This document shows, in pieces, positions 23,062 to 35,183 of a stretch of DNA of 64,000 nucleotides. The position numbers and the translations under genes are program-made. The DNA lies in NCBI RefSeq assembly GCF_000276665.1, contig NW_004955502.1, positions 2,321,673-2,385,672 on the forward strand, given 5' to 3'. The notes beneath the pieces are model-generated. The model was not told the origin of the DNA and made no database searches. It worked only from the letters and a program-made list of their open reading frames with translations. Source of the DNA: Chinchilla lanigera (taxonomy: Eukaryota; Chordata; Mammalia; Rodentia; Chinchillidae). Every line of letters starts with the position of its first letter. Position 1 is the stretch's first letter.

Positions 23062-23850
23062 TTAATTGCTTGCCTGCCTGGTTGATTCTTTCAATTGGTG
23101 TTCTTAGAATTGTGGTCTTTGTTATCTCTAAAATATCCTCAGAACATTTTGTAGAGCTGTTTTTGTGGTCATGAATTTCTTCAGTTGTTCTTTTTCTTGG
23201 AATTATCTTATTTCTTCTTTGATTCTAAAATAATTACAGAGTACATCAATCTGGCTTGGAGGTTGTTTTCTTGTAGAACTTGAAATACTTCACTCCAGGC
23301 TTTCCTTCACTTAATGGTTTGTAGTTAGAAGTCTGCTGAGATTCTGATGGGCTTTCCTTTACAGGTGATTTGTTTCTCTTCTCTAACGGCTTTTTAATAT
23401 TTTTTTTATTTTATAGAAAAAGATAAAACAAAATTTAATGACAAAATAATAGAATAATAACAGTAATTACATGTAGTTATCTGCTGGTGATTTCTTTTTC
23501 CATGCAGTAGCTTTATAATAAGATGAGATCTGAGTTGTTGATATTTCAAGTATTTCTCAGGCGGTCTGGGTATGTACATGAAGTCTCTTTCTAGACCTAT
23601 GTCTTCAAGATTTCTGTCTCCTTTTCTATCAGTAGATTGAGTGTTCCTGTTTTAAAATTTAGATCCTTCATTCATTTTGATGTTAGTGCATGGTTGTAGA
23701 CATGGGTCTAATTTTAGTCCTCAGCATGTGGAGAATCAGTTTCTCCAGCACAATTTATCAAAGAGGTTATCTTCCTTCCAGTGAACATGTTTGGCCCTTT
23801 TGTGAAAGATAAGGTGGCTGAGTGTGTTTGTAGTGGTATCCACATCTTCT

Positions 23851-23974
23851 TTTTATAATTTTTTGTTGTTGTTGTTTGTTTTGTTTTGTTTTTCTCCAGT
23901 ACCGGGAACCGAACTCACGACCTTGTGCTTGCCAGGCAGGCGCTTTTGCCGCTGAGCTAAATCCCCAGCCCCTA
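23851..23974 (-). repeat. ID SINE in L1 copy B, 10-bp target duplication
   Basis: Complete antisense ID: long T/G tract, tctccagtaccgggaaccg, gcttgccaggcaggcgc, gccgctgagctaaatcccc. Flanked by cacatcttct at 23841-23850 and 23975-23984, a perfect 10-bp target duplication. A young-type copy, so it post-dates L1 copy B. Confidence 0.93.
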
Positions 23975-23982
23975 CACATCTT

Positions 23983-24393
23983 CTAATCTGTTCCATAGAC
24001 CCTTAGGTCTGTTTTCTGCCAATACCATGCTGATTTTATCACAGTAGCATTGTAGTATAATTTCAAGTCATGGATTGTCATGCCTCCTGCCTTGCCTTTG
24101 TTGCCCAGGATTACCTTTGCTATTCTAGGTTTCTTCTTTCTCCAGATGAATTTTAGGAATATTTTCTCTAGTTCTGTGAGGTATGTTAATGGTATTTTGT
24201 TTGGGCTTGCATTAAATATGTATAGCAATTTTGGGAGTATGACCATTTTCACTATGTTGGTTCTTCCTATCCATGAGCAAAGAATGTCTTTCCATTTCCT
24301 AATATACTCTTTGATCTTCTTTTTCAGAGTACTGTCATTTTCAGTATATAGATTTTTAATGTCCTTTATTAGATTTATTCCTAAATACTTCAT
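23983..24393 (-). pseudogene. L1 ORF2 C-terminal fragment (copy B)
   Basis: A 136-codon stretch of ORF2p downstream of the RT core: begins [19 protein letters not shown], continues with [17 protein letters not shown], then [15 protein letters not shown] and [18 protein letters not shown], all standard for this region. It is cut by the ID insertion on one side and by a frame break on the other. Non-functional. Confidence 0.87.
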
Positions 24394-24887
24394 TGTTTGG
24401 ATGCTATTGTGAAGGATGTGCTTTCCCTAATTTCTCCCTCAGTGAGTTTGCTGTGTGTGTACAGGAATGCTATTGATTTTTGAGGGCTGACTTTGTATGC
24501 AGCTATGCTAATGTATTTGGTTATTAAATATATAAGTCTTTTGGTGTAGTTTTTGGGGTCTTCTACGTAGAGTATTATGTCATCTATGAATAATGATAAT
24601 TTAACTTCTTCCTTTCCTTTGGTTATTAATTTTATTTCTCTCTCTTGTGTAACTGCTCTGGCTAATGTTTCCAGAACTATTAATAGGAGTGGTGATAGTG
24701 GGCATTCTTGTTTTGTTCCTGATTTTAGAGAGAAAGCTTTCAGTTTTTGTTCACTTAGTATGCTTATAGCTATTGGTTTGTCATAGATGGCTTTTATCAT
24801 ATTGAAGTAAAGACCATCTATTCTGACTTTCTGCAGGGCTTTTATCATGAAATGAGTGTTAGACTTCATCAAAAGCTTTTCTGGCAT
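24390..24887 (-). pseudogene. L1 ORF2 reverse transcriptase core fragment (copy B)
   Basis: A 165-codon frame covering the RT palm. Visible are GTKQECPLSPLLLIVLETLA and LSLFIDDIILYVEDPKNYTK. The catalytic motif reads FIDD instead of the usual FADD. Together with breaks at both ends this indicates a decayed copy. Confidence 0.88.
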
Positions 24888-27185
24888 CTACTGAGATGAT
24901 TATGTGATTTTTGTCTTTGGCTCTGTTGATGTGGTACATTGTATTCAGTGATTTGCATATATTAAACAGTCCCTGCATTCCTATGATGAATCCCACTTGG
25001 TTGTGGTATATAATCTTCTTGATGATTTGCTACATTCTGTTTGCCGGTGTCTTATTGATGATTTTTGCATGCATACTCATTAGAGACATTGGACTGTAGT
25101 TCTCTTTTTTGGTTGGGTCTTTCTCTGGTTTTGGTATCAGGGTAATACTTGCTTCCAGGAAGGAGTTAGGGAATATTGTTTCCCTTTCAATTTCATTAAA
25201 GAGTTAGAGGGGTATTGGCATTAAATCTTCTCTAAATTTCTTGTAGAATTCAGTAGTGAGTCCATCAGGACCTGAGTTTTTCTTTATTTGTAAGTTTTTT
25301 ATTATAATTCAAATTTATTGACTGTTATTCAGCATTTGTATATCTTTTTGATTCAGCTTTGGTAATTCATACATTTCTAGGAATCTGTCCATTTCATTTA
25401 TGTTTTCCATCCTATGAGAATAAAGATTTTCAAAGTAGATATTGACGATCTTTTGAATTTCACAAGGATCTGTAGTGATTTCACCATTTTCTTTTCTCAG
25501 TGCATGAATTTAAATTTTTTCTTTCCTTTTTTGATAAGGATGGCTAGAGATTTATCAATCATATTTATTCTTTCAAAGAACCAGTTCTTCAATTTATTAA
25601 TTCTATGTATTGTTTTCTTAGCCTCAATTGCATTAATTTCTGCTCTGGTGTTATAATTTCTTCCATTCTGTGGACTTTGGGCTTGAGTTGCTCTTTTTCT
25701 AGAAGCTTAATGTGTAACATTAGTTTGTTTATCTGTGCTCATTCTGTTCTACTGATGTAAGCTTTCATCAGTATAATTTCCCTCTTAGAACTGCTTTCAT
25801 TGTGTTCCATAGGTTCCATTATGTGATACCTGCATTTTCATTTAATTGTAGATATTATCCAATTTCTTCTTTAATTTCATGTGTGACCCATTGGATATTC
25901 AGGAGGGTATTATTTGATTTCCATGTGTTTATGGAGTTTTTGTGGTTTCTTTTACCATTAATTTTCAATTTCATTGTACTATGGTCAGATAATATGCATG
26001 GGATAATTTAATTCCTTTGCACTTATTTAAGCATATTCTATGGGCTAATATATGGTCTATTTCAGACAATGTCTCATGTATAGCTGAGAAAAATGTGTAT
26101 TCTGATAATGTTGGGTGGACACTCTGTAAACATCAACTGAGTCCATTTCTTCACAGGTTTTGTTCAGTTCTGAAATTTCCTTGCTGATTTTTTTTTTTTT
26201 TTTTTTTGTCTAGTTGATCTATTTGTGACAGTAGGGCATTAAGGTCTCCCATTACAATTTTGTTATTGCTCATTTGACTTTTCATGTCTATTAATATTTG
26301 TCTTATATAGTTTGGTGCTCCCATATTTAGTACAAATGTATTTATGATTGTTATCTCATCCTCTCAAAGTTTTCTCCTAACAAGGATGTAGTGACCTTCT
26401 TTATCTTTTTTGATCATGCTTGGTTCATATGTTCTACAAACAGAATAGCTACCCCTGCTTTTTCTAGGTTCCTTTTGCATAGAGTATTGTTTTCCATCAC
26501 TTTACTTTCAGTTTATGAATTTCTTTTTGTAGTTAAATGTGTTTCTTGTACACAGAATATTGTTGGATTTTGTTTCTTGATCCATTGTGCCAGTTTGTTT
26601 CTTTTGATTGGTGAATTGAGGCCATTTTCATTGGTTATAAGTGATACATATTGACATCATTGTCATGTTATTTTCCTGCTGTTGGTTCCCTGCTTTTACC
26701 CTCTGTTTAATTGCTTGCCCTGTCTTGTCATTTCTTTCTGTTGTTGTTCTTGGAGTTGTGGTCATTTTCATCTGTTTCTAGAATACCTTTTTTTTTTAAA
26801 GAAAGTAGCAAAACAGTAGCAGCATACTGATGAACTCCTACCATCTTGTTTAGTGAAACTCTGTATTATCTTTACTGTTTTATTGAAGAATTATTTTCTT
26901 ATTCCCTATAATGGTTTGAGCAGTCTTTCATTCTTACATCTGGTAATTTGAGCAATGTAGTTGAGGATAGCAATATGTAATGTAACAACCACTGTTGATT
27001 CGTATTATTTTGTCTAGAAAATCTTTCAGTCTCCTTTGTAATGTTGATTTAGTTGTCATGAATGTCTTCAATTGTTCTTTGCTATGGAAATATTTTATTT
27101 CTCCATTAATTTTGAAAGATAGTTTTGCAGCGCACCTCAGTCTGGGTTGGAAGTTGTTTTCTTTCAGGACTTGAAATACTTCACT

Positions 27186-27641
27186 TCAAGCTCTTCTTGA
27201 CTTGATGGTTTCTATTGAGAAGTCTACTGTGATTCTGATGAGCTTACATTTATAGGTGATCTCTTTCTTTTCTCTAACAGCTCTTAATATTCTGTTGTGC
27301 TGAATTTCTGAGATCTTTATTATAAGTCTGGGTGTAGATTTATTTTGATTATGGATAACTGGAGTTCTTGATGCTTCACTTATCTGTCTGTGAGATTCTT
27401 TTCCCATGCTTGGGAAATTTTCCGCTATTACTACTGCAAATAGCCTTCTTATGTCGTCTGTGTTGACTCGTGCTTTTTCATTGACACCAATTATTTTTAT
27501 ATTATTTTTCTTTATATCATCTTGTGGCTGTTGCACTGTTATTTCCTGATCTTTTGTTATTTTCAAGAGAATTTTCCTTTCACAATTGCTAGCCAAGGTC
27601 CTATCTTCAAGGGCTGAAAATATGTATTCAGTTTTCTTCAA
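27186..27641 (-). pseudogene. L1 ORF1 fragment (copy B)
   Basis: A 151-codon remnant of ORF1p, the RNA-binding trimeric protein of the L1 particle; a full ORF1p is usually around 340-370 residues. The visible order is the end of the coiled coil (DDIKKNNIKIIGV), the RRM-type middle (RRLFAVVIAENFPSMGKE) and the C-terminal domain (ILRAVREKKEITYK, then ITVDFS). The N-terminal coiled coil is lost to stops. Confidence 0.87.
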
Positions 27642-29139
27642 GTAGTCTTCTCAGCTTTCAATCAAATTTTTAATTTCCTAGATATCTGTTTGAATACATT
27701 TCATGCATTATATTTCTTTCCTATATTGATCATTTATGGTTTCCATTCTTTTCCTATCATCACCTATTTTTAATCTATCACTATTCTAGATTTGCTAAGC
27801 AATTATTTTATAAATGTTGACATTTCTTTTTCTACTGGAGAGAATATTTCTGATCTGACTTCCTCTATAGTGTCATGGATTTGTTTCTTTACTTTGGTTG
27901 CTATCATTTTAGAAATGTGAGCTGTGTCTTCCATATTTTTCTATCTCATGGTCTCCTGGACTTGCTCTGGGTTGGCTGGAGGTCTGAGGTTACATTTCGC
28001 TTCTGCATCTTATCATTTTCTATTTTGAAAGTTTTTATTTTGTTTTCTTTGTTGATCTTTGTAAATTTTTGAGGTAGGTAGCTTTATTACTAGTATCAAG
28101 GACTCTCTAGGTAAGGTTTGTTCTTTAAGGATGTCATCTGTGTGTAGGAGGTTTGTGTCTATTCCAAGGTTATCCCTTTCCAATAAATTAAGAGTGGGAT
28201 GTTGATATCTCTTTGGCTCAGTCCCCAGTTCTTTGGTGCTGGGGTGTGGTGAGGTTATTATCCCAGAACTTCCAAGTATTGTTACAGAAGTGAGAACAAC
28301 TGATTAAAACAAATATGACATCCCAGCTAAAGTAGTACAATTAGCAATAACAATAGTATCAAGCACAGTTTAGAAACTGACAAACTGTGGTAACTATTAA
28401 TTATGAACCTTTAAACATAGGAGCAAAATCTACAATTATATTACAGAGCCAATCATAAACTGGCAACTTGTATGCAAAGTGTTTCCCATTGGTGGAGTGG
28501 TTTTACACTGTGGTGGGGAAATTTAAGAAAAATAGTGGATAAAACAAAGACAACTGAAAAGAAATGAAAATCCAGGCTGGAATACAAAGGATGATTGAGC
28601 CAGCTTTAGAAAGCTAGAAGAGGGCAGAAGAGAAAGAACAAAGGAGTAAACAAGGGATTATCTGAATCTGATCTTTATGTTTGGGGGATGGGATTAGTTT
28701 TCTGTGTCTAGAGTTCTCCCCAGCTATTTAGAAAAGAGAAAAAAATATAGGAAAAAAGAAAGAGAAAAAAGAGAGAGCACGGAAAGCCCCACCTGCTTGT
28801 TTCTATTCTGTGTGTCTTTGTTTCCAAGCACAGCACTGGTTCACCTAAATTACCACCTGTTGGCTTATACTGTTACTGTTGCTTTTGACAATTTCAGGCC
28901 ACTAGTCCCATTTGTCCATCTTGCTCATCCTGGCTAGGGTCCCACTGCATGGCTGACATTCCTGCTGGCCTCTGTGTCTTCCCACACAGTTTACCTGAAT
29001 CCCAGCAACTACGAAGGAAGATGCTGGGCTCTGAGCCTTCCCTTATTCTTTGCCTGGATCCCAGCAAGTACCAGCCTCTCTCTGGGCCTTCCTGCACTGC
29101 TCTAATATTTGTTTTTTTGTTGAATTTCTGTAATCTTGA

Positions 29140-29451
29140 TTACTTTACGCCTTGGTGCAGATTTATTTTGGTCATGGCTAATTGTATTTCTGTATTTTTT
29201 ATCTGTATGTCAAATTCTCTTTCCATGTGTGGGAGGTTTTCTGCCATTCCTTCTGTGAACAGGTTTTTCATGTCATTTGCACTGACTCCTTTTTCACTGT
29301 CTCTGGTCAATCTTCTGTTGTTCTTCTTTGCACTATCTTGCAGCTGCAGGATTGGTTTTTCATGGTCCCTTGTTATTTTTAAGACATCATTCTTTTCATG
29401 ATCATTAAACACTCTACATTCATTGAGCCAGTCCTGCATTGTGGCCACCAA
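29140..29451 (-). pseudogene. L1 ORF1 fragment (copy A/C)
   Basis: A 103-codon ORF1p remnant: MVATMQDWLNECRVFNDHEK, then ILQLQDSAKKNNRRL, NDMKNLFTEGMAENLPHMER and LAMTKINLHQGVK. It covers the end of the coiled coil and start of the RNA-binding region and aligns with the copy B fragment, which is how the split of copy A/C was inferred. Confidence 0.8.
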
Positions 29452-30284
29452 CTCTTTATACCTGAGAGATTATTTCTGATCTGATTTTCTCTATAACCTC
29501 TTCTTTTTTTTTTTTTTTTTTTTTACTTTTGCTGGTATCATTTCAGAAAACTCAGGTGGGTGGCTTCTGATTTCCTCCATCTCATTGTTCTGTGGATTTT
29601 TCCTGGGTGGGCTAGAGGTCTGGGTTTGCATTTTGTTTCTGTGTCTTTTCACTTTTTATTTATTTATTTTAATTTGCTTTCACCTATGCTCTGGGAAACT
29701 GGTGAAGAGGTCAGCAGAGAAAGAATGAAAAGTAAAGCAAAAGAATACTAAAGTTAGCCATAAATACTAGAGACAATGTTCATTCACATGTAAATATCAA
29801 AGAATCTAGAAAGATAGGTGAGGTAATAGAGAAACAGGATGGATAGACCAAAACAAACAGTGAATGTCAAAACTTAAACAACCCGCCTTAAAAAAAAACT
29901 GACAGAAATATGAAAATGAAACAAACTAATAACAAAGAAAAAAAATTTCTCTTTTCCCCACAGTTCTGTGGTAGTGTCCAAGTCAAAGCCTAGATCTGTG
30001 TTGCATAACCTCCCCATGCCTGCAGTAGGGTTAGTGTTGGTTGCAATGATGATTTTAGCCTCTAGACTAGGGGACAGACCAGAGTCTTCAGCCAGCAGCT
30101 TTCTGGAACCCACCCCACATGTCTCCTTACACTGATTGTCTCTGCATTGCTCTCCCAGATGTTATGGTGCTCTCAAATAGAGACAGCCTGAAGCTGCTCC
30201 CAGTCCAGTGTACAGTCGGCCCCCGCCAGACCTCCTGGTTCCACACCCTGGCTCTTCTCATGTGCTAGTCACAGGGCAGCAGTG

Positions 30285-30285
<1 letters not shown>

Positions 30286-30328
<43 letters not shown>
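30286..30328. repeat. (GT)n microsatellite
   Basis: About 21 GT dinucleotides, ending tgtatgggcac, inside the L1 5' UTR segment. Confidence 0.97.
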
Positions 30329-30331
<3 letters not shown>

Positions 30332-30899
30332 GGCACATGAGCACTGGCTTCCTATTTCTTGTCCCTTTCTGGTCCCAAAGCTACATGCACCATTGGTTGC
30401 AGTGTGGGAGGGGTATTTGACTCTCTAGCCCAAGGCTGCTTGAAATCCATGTCTGCAATCCATGTCTGCCTCTCACACTGGCTGGTCAGGTTGTAGCAGG
30501 GGTGTGCTGTTCTCCTCACTACCCTCACTGGTGCCACTGTGGTCCCTAATCTTGCTATCATTAGAGGTTCCAGTTAGCTACTATAGTGCATGCAAAAAAA
30601 ACAAACAAAAAATTGTGGCCCATTGTGGAGGAAGTAGCTTCCCGGTCACTTGCCCCTGTGTGTGCCAGCACAACTTGCTGCCCTTCTGCAGCATCCTCTA
30701 TTTGGAGGGGCAAAGAGGCAGGGGTCTTACATCCCAAATCTATCCTGTGCGTCTTGAGTTAGCCACACTATTTTCAGTCCATAATGTTTTTGGAAGTTTT
30801 CCCAATGGCGGTCCTGCTCTGCATGCAAGTGAAAGACCCACAGGTAGTCCTGTGGTCTAGATCACACCTTTATAAACTCATATGCCTATGTTTCGTTTG

Positions 30900-32430
30900 A
30901 CCTGCACATCTCTTACTTCATATTGATTTTGGCACCAGAGTGTACATCCCTCCCTTCCTTCCAATTACCTGTGTTTTTAGTTGATTTTCTTCATAATTCC
31001 AATGTTGCTCCTTCTCTATTCAAATTTCAGATTGAAATTTTCCAACCAGTCAATTCTTGTATAGAATATATTTGATAAATGGCCATTTTTGTACTTCCTG
31101 TTATAATGATCTTATAAAAATTAAGAAAAATGCAATTTTTTATCATCCTGTGTTTAAATAATTGGACTAGTAAGTAGCCAACACCTTCCTCTGTTCAGGC
31201 AAGACTGTTCTGCCTCATACATGTTGCCATGCCTACCCAAGTTCTCCTACTAATCCACATTACCCAATCTCTAGCAATAAGCCCAATATCTAAGCAAGCA
31301 AGTGTTGATCTTCATGCCTGTGAAAACCAGAGCCCTTACCCCATAAAATAGGATGCAGCCTCAGATTCAGTGGTGACCCAGCTCTGAGCACCCCCACTCC
31401 TCCAAAGTGGCTTTACACCACTTCCTCTTGCAATACCTACAGTAAAGTTGCACTGGTCTTGGACTCCTCTTCCTCTTTCTAAGATGGAGAGACAAGCCCA
31501 GTCAGGGTGAGTCTAGGGACTCCCTAGCTACAACATAAATTATCCTGTATGAGTAAACATTAAAACCAAGAGCAAATATACTGGAAAAATTAAGCCCAGC
31601 TTAATTGAGAGCTTAGGAAGATATTATCCTTTTCAGAGGACTTTACAGAGCAAGATGAAGAATAACCACCCCCAAAAAAATGGGTCAATATATGAGCAAG
31701 TGACTTAAAACAAAAAATGCATTAGCCATGAAAAAAAATTAAAGGTTGATTTCTTTAAAGCAAAGATATATATTAAGACTAGTAGGAATTATTTTTTAAT
31801 TAAGAAGGTTGACTAGAGTCCTGTGCACCTTAATAAAATATTTCCAAAAATATTCCTAGAGATATTTTTGGCAAGATATTCTATCATCTTTAAAATGTGA
31901 CATATTTTAATATAGCAATTCCAAGAAAGTCACCCAGAATTGTTGATAGTGGCCTAAAAGTCTGTAGCCAGAGAAACCGGTGGTGCTTGACTGGATCATC
32001 ATTGTGCCAGGAAACAGAACACCATACAGCTGTTTAAAAAGTAATGGAGTAATACTGAATGAGAGATGCCCCTTCCTCCCTCTTGTGGTTCTATTTACAT
32101 GCTCAGGGGACTGGGTTGTGTTCAGCCCCATTGGTGAAGGTGGCTCCTTTTACTCAGTATACCAACTGTAATGCCAATTTCTTTCAGAGAGAACCTTACA
32201 AAAACACTCAGCAATAATGTTTTACCAGCATTCTGGGCCTTCCTTTGTCCAGACAAGCTGACACATAAAAATAACCATCACACTGACATAATAGTGAAAA
32301 AAACTTACAGATTTTATATGAAGCACTTGACATAAAGAGATCAGCAAATTGAAGCATGAAAGATATTAAAATGAAGTCATTATTTCTCTCTTTAAAGAGA
32401 AGCAGTCACCAAGTCTTAAGAAAAAAAGGT
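30900..32430. other. Unique sequence with an LTR-like stretch
   Basis: 31160-31530 is GC-richer and has LTR-like order (taccccataaaatagg TATA-like word, then agtaaagttgcac, ending gactccctagctacaaca). No family is named. The rest is AT-rich with nothing recognised. Confidence 0.35.
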
Positions 32431-32439
32431 ATAGTAAAT

Positions 32440-32505
32440 AGTTACTGAATGTGTACTTGGTGGGCCAAACCTTATAATATCATTTTATAGCTCTCTCTTC
32501 TTATA
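32440..32505. repeat. Possible MIR fragment
   Basis: The text tagttactgaatgtgtacttgg followed by gggccaaacc and atatcattttatag resembles the MIR start 'ttattgagcacctactatgtgcc...'. Weak, short match. Confidence 0.3.
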
Positions 32506-34230
32506 CATTACATTATGCATGAGAATTGTTATGGTCCAGTATTTGAAATTACCATCTAATATTTCTCAAAGGCTTGAATTCCAGCTCATTTACAGGAATA
32601 TTTCCAGGGAGTAGTTTATATAACATTTGTCATTCATGACACCTAGGGCTAACCAATCAGTATTACTTTATTTTTATATAAATTATCACCTTAAACCAAA
32701 GAGATAAAGCTGGACTTTAAAGATATCAATGGGAGATTAGGAGAGGTCAAAGCTGACTAAACTTCCCTACTTCCATGAACAGCTGAACACCCTTAAAACA
32801 AGCTTTCTACATGCTGCAGATATTTCTTCACTATAAGTAAAGGTAAAGTACATTTTTCTAAAGGTAAGAGTACAATTCTATTATTCATGTGTGTTCTGTG
32901 CATTGTAATGCAACCTCTAAGGCAAATTGGTATAAAAATAATTACATTCACAGACCAAGGAAGATCTAGCATTAAAATTATATGATAGCAATAATAACAA
33001 TCACAGTGATCACAGAAACAAACAGGCATACATCAGGTACAACATGCAACATAAAATCAGCTACCACTGTGACAGATTTATCAAAACTTCACAGACAAGA
33101 CAAATGAAAAAAAAAAAAAGAACAAAAAATTATAAGGAGAAACTAAATATCCATCAAGGAAAAGTATCTGGAAGTAGAAATATGTGGTTAAAATAAGCAG
33201 ATAAATTTTTTTTATTATCTCAGAAACATCCTTTATCTTCCTCATTCGTGAGTTCCTGCCATTACATCAACACTGATATAATCTATGTTCTCCCATTCAA
33301 AGTTAAAGTCTGTGCACACTGTACTCTTAGTTGGAGACACTGTTGAAAGAATTGAGGGAATGTTAGACAGGATGCATGCATCTTTCAAGAAAGAAAGAAA
33401 AACTCCAGTTTTCTTTTTATCTCATGAGCTTTAAATTAAGTGGGCTTCCCCTTTCATCTGTGCCTGAGACATTATGTTTTACACATTGCATTACAGTACA
33501 ATGTATGCATTTTCAGATAAGCACTTTGACCAGTTTATTACACCTTCTGACCTCAGCTGACGACGTACAAAAATAGTCTGTAAATAATTGAAATAATAAT
33601 CTGTGTGAATATCATAAAAAATTCAATATATTTATATTTATTTTTCTGTGAATTATAAACTGTGCTCCTTTTATAGAATAATTAGAAAGTACAAAATTTG
33701 TAAGCATATTTTAAAATAAATACAACAAACAAAATTTTAAACAATTTTACTTGAAATATAATAAGCAAGGTTTATTAAATATAACTTAAATGTTACAATC
33801 TATAACCATAAATCACTTAATTTATAAATAAAAATTTAATATACTTCTAATGTATACATTTTGTGTACACTAAATGAAATATCGTTCTCAAAATTAGATA
33901 CCTTTGGCTTAAAAAAATGGTTTGTATTTGTGAGACATTTTCAAAACTATGATAAAATGATTATGATTTTCTCAATACATTATAAAAATAAAATAAATAT
34001 GGATTCCATTAAAAATAGAACAAGATTATGCCCCCTCCCATTCAAATAATTAATATGTAAGAGTAATGGAATTATTTTAGTCTATTCTCTTTTCCAGATT
34101 TGATCTGCTGTCATATGGTCATTCTGTGAATAAAAGTAACAAAAAATAATAATAGGTGGCCATTGAACAGTGCAAGGGTTAGGGGTGCTGACATTCTACA
34201 TAATCAAAAGCTCCTATACAACTTTTGACT
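32506..34230. other. AT-rich unique sequence
   Basis: Very AT-rich, especially 33600-34080, with scattered short A/T runs. No coding region or repeat family recognised. Confidence 0.35.
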
Positions 34231-34234
34231 CACC

Positions 34235-34480
34235 CAAAACAATTCCTAGCACTCAGGAAGCCGAGAGGGAGGGGAAGCATGGAAGATTCCCCCTCCAAAG
34301 GCCGCCCCTGAGACTGATGTGCTCCAGCCAGGCCCCACCCCCTAATGGCAGCTTCACCCATAAACTCAGCCAAGGGTTAATCCATTGATGTGGTCAGTGC
34401 CTTCACAACCCTGTCTCCACTCTAGCCATTGCTTAATTCAGTCAAGCTGGCAATCAAGATCAACCATCACGGCTGCTGAA
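34235..34480 (-). mobile_element. MaLR LTR fragment
   Basis: Antisense words cctccaaaggccgcccctga, ccagccaggccccacccc and taatggcagcttcaccc match the GC-rich middle of MaLR LTRs. Both ends are missing or degraded. Confidence 0.5.
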
Positions 34481-35125
34481 CCCCTTCCGTACAGGTCACT
34501 CAATTCTGCCATCTGGCAGTAAGAGGTGGCAGCCATGGTGGCTCTCGTAGAACACAAAGGCTCCATGGAGGTGAGATTCTGGAAGATGGAGCTCAGCACA
34601 CAATGGCCAAGGCTGCATCCCCTGCTCAAATCACCATGGATGCCAGGACACAACTCATCACCAGCACAGGAGACAAAGGCACACACAACGCCATGCTCAG
34701 AAATGGCCCCTCTCACATGCCCAGAATGAAACAGAAAGTGTCACACACTTCCGTGTTAGGGTTTAAGTTCACCCTCAAGGCATATTTGGGAGTGCAAGTA
34801 AATACCCAATGCCATGGGTCCAGGTCATCTCTGGTACCTCCCACATTGGGCCTCTAAAACCTCACCTCTCCTTACCTGCCAGGTAAATCACCATTTACCC
34901 CAGGTCTGAAAATTCCTTTCTTGTGGGACCATCTGGGATTCTCACCTTATGTATGACTCTAAGCACTGCATGTTACAGTAGAATTTCAGGTTCCCAGCTG
35001 CACTAATACACAGGCAACTCTTGTCACTGAAGAAAACTAACACAAATTTAACTTCTGAGAAAATTATTACTATCATCTCCCTTGAAATCCCAACACAACA
35101 TACCAGTCCAGTTGTCTTCTTACAA
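34481..35125. other. Unidentified sequence, possible old LTR/internal relic
   Basis: Frames of 67-92 codons on both strands over 34438-34857 with no domain. Its position next to a MaLR fragment suggests decayed retroviral-like internal sequence, but I cannot show it. Confidence 0.3.
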
Positions 35126-35183
35126 TTTTTTTTGTTTTTGTTTTTGTTTTTCTCTGGTACCGGGAACCGAACTCATGACCTAA
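35126..35183 (-). repeat. ID SINE, truncated
   Basis: Antisense ID 3' half: T/G tail, tctctggtaccgggaaccg and aactcatgacct, then break. It carries the young local 3' end; the box A half is missing (5' truncation). Confidence 0.85.

Larger units (their letters stand above)
18735..23395 (-). mobile_element. L1 LINE, 3' portion (copy A: ORF1 end, ORF2, 3' end)
   Basis: Antisense L1 spanning ORF2 completely and the end of ORF1. From left to right it gives the 3' end (ccattcatcagttgatggg near 18931), the ORF2 C-terminal half, reverse transcriptase, endonuclease (22744-23061), and the ORF1 C-terminal region (about 23060-23395). It is interrupted by a B1 (about 20144-20297) and a MaLR LTR (21756-22105). 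Its 5' break in ORF1 matches the 3' break of the fragment at 29100, so the two are probably halves of one element split by copy B. All frames are broken. Confidence 0.85.
23396..29100 (-). mobile_element. L1 LINE copy B, inserted within copy A/C
   Basis: Antisense L1 with 5' UTR (about 27650-29095), ORF1 (27186-27641 and flanks) and ORF2 (about 23490-27050). A tttttttattttat tract at its left end looks like the poly(A) tail. The text at both edges shares taatattt (near 23390 and 29106), a plausible target duplication. The end of ORF2 and normal 3' UTR are missing; about 75 bp of other AT-rich sequence lies there. It carries an ID insertion at 23851-23974. Frames are broken. Confidence 0.7.
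29100..30895 (-). mobile_element. L1 5' portion (copy C): ORF1 N-terminal part and 5' UTR
   Basis: Antisense L1 sequence starting in mid ORF1 exactly where copy A ends, continuing through the ORF1 start (29140-29451 frame) into a long, moderately GC-rich 5' UTR that includes a (GT)n run. With copy A it reconstitutes a near-complete element of about 6 kb after removing insertions. The 5' boundary near 30.9 kb is approximate. Confidence 0.65.

Noticed and set aside
24080..24412. Plus-strand 110-codon frame with hydrophobic segments
   Set aside because: It is the antisense reading of L1 ORF2; similar frames recur at 19934 and on the minus strand at 58312 for the same reason.
30208..30420. Valine/cysteine-repeat frame
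   Set aside because: Artefact of the (GT)n microsatellite in an L1 5' UTR.
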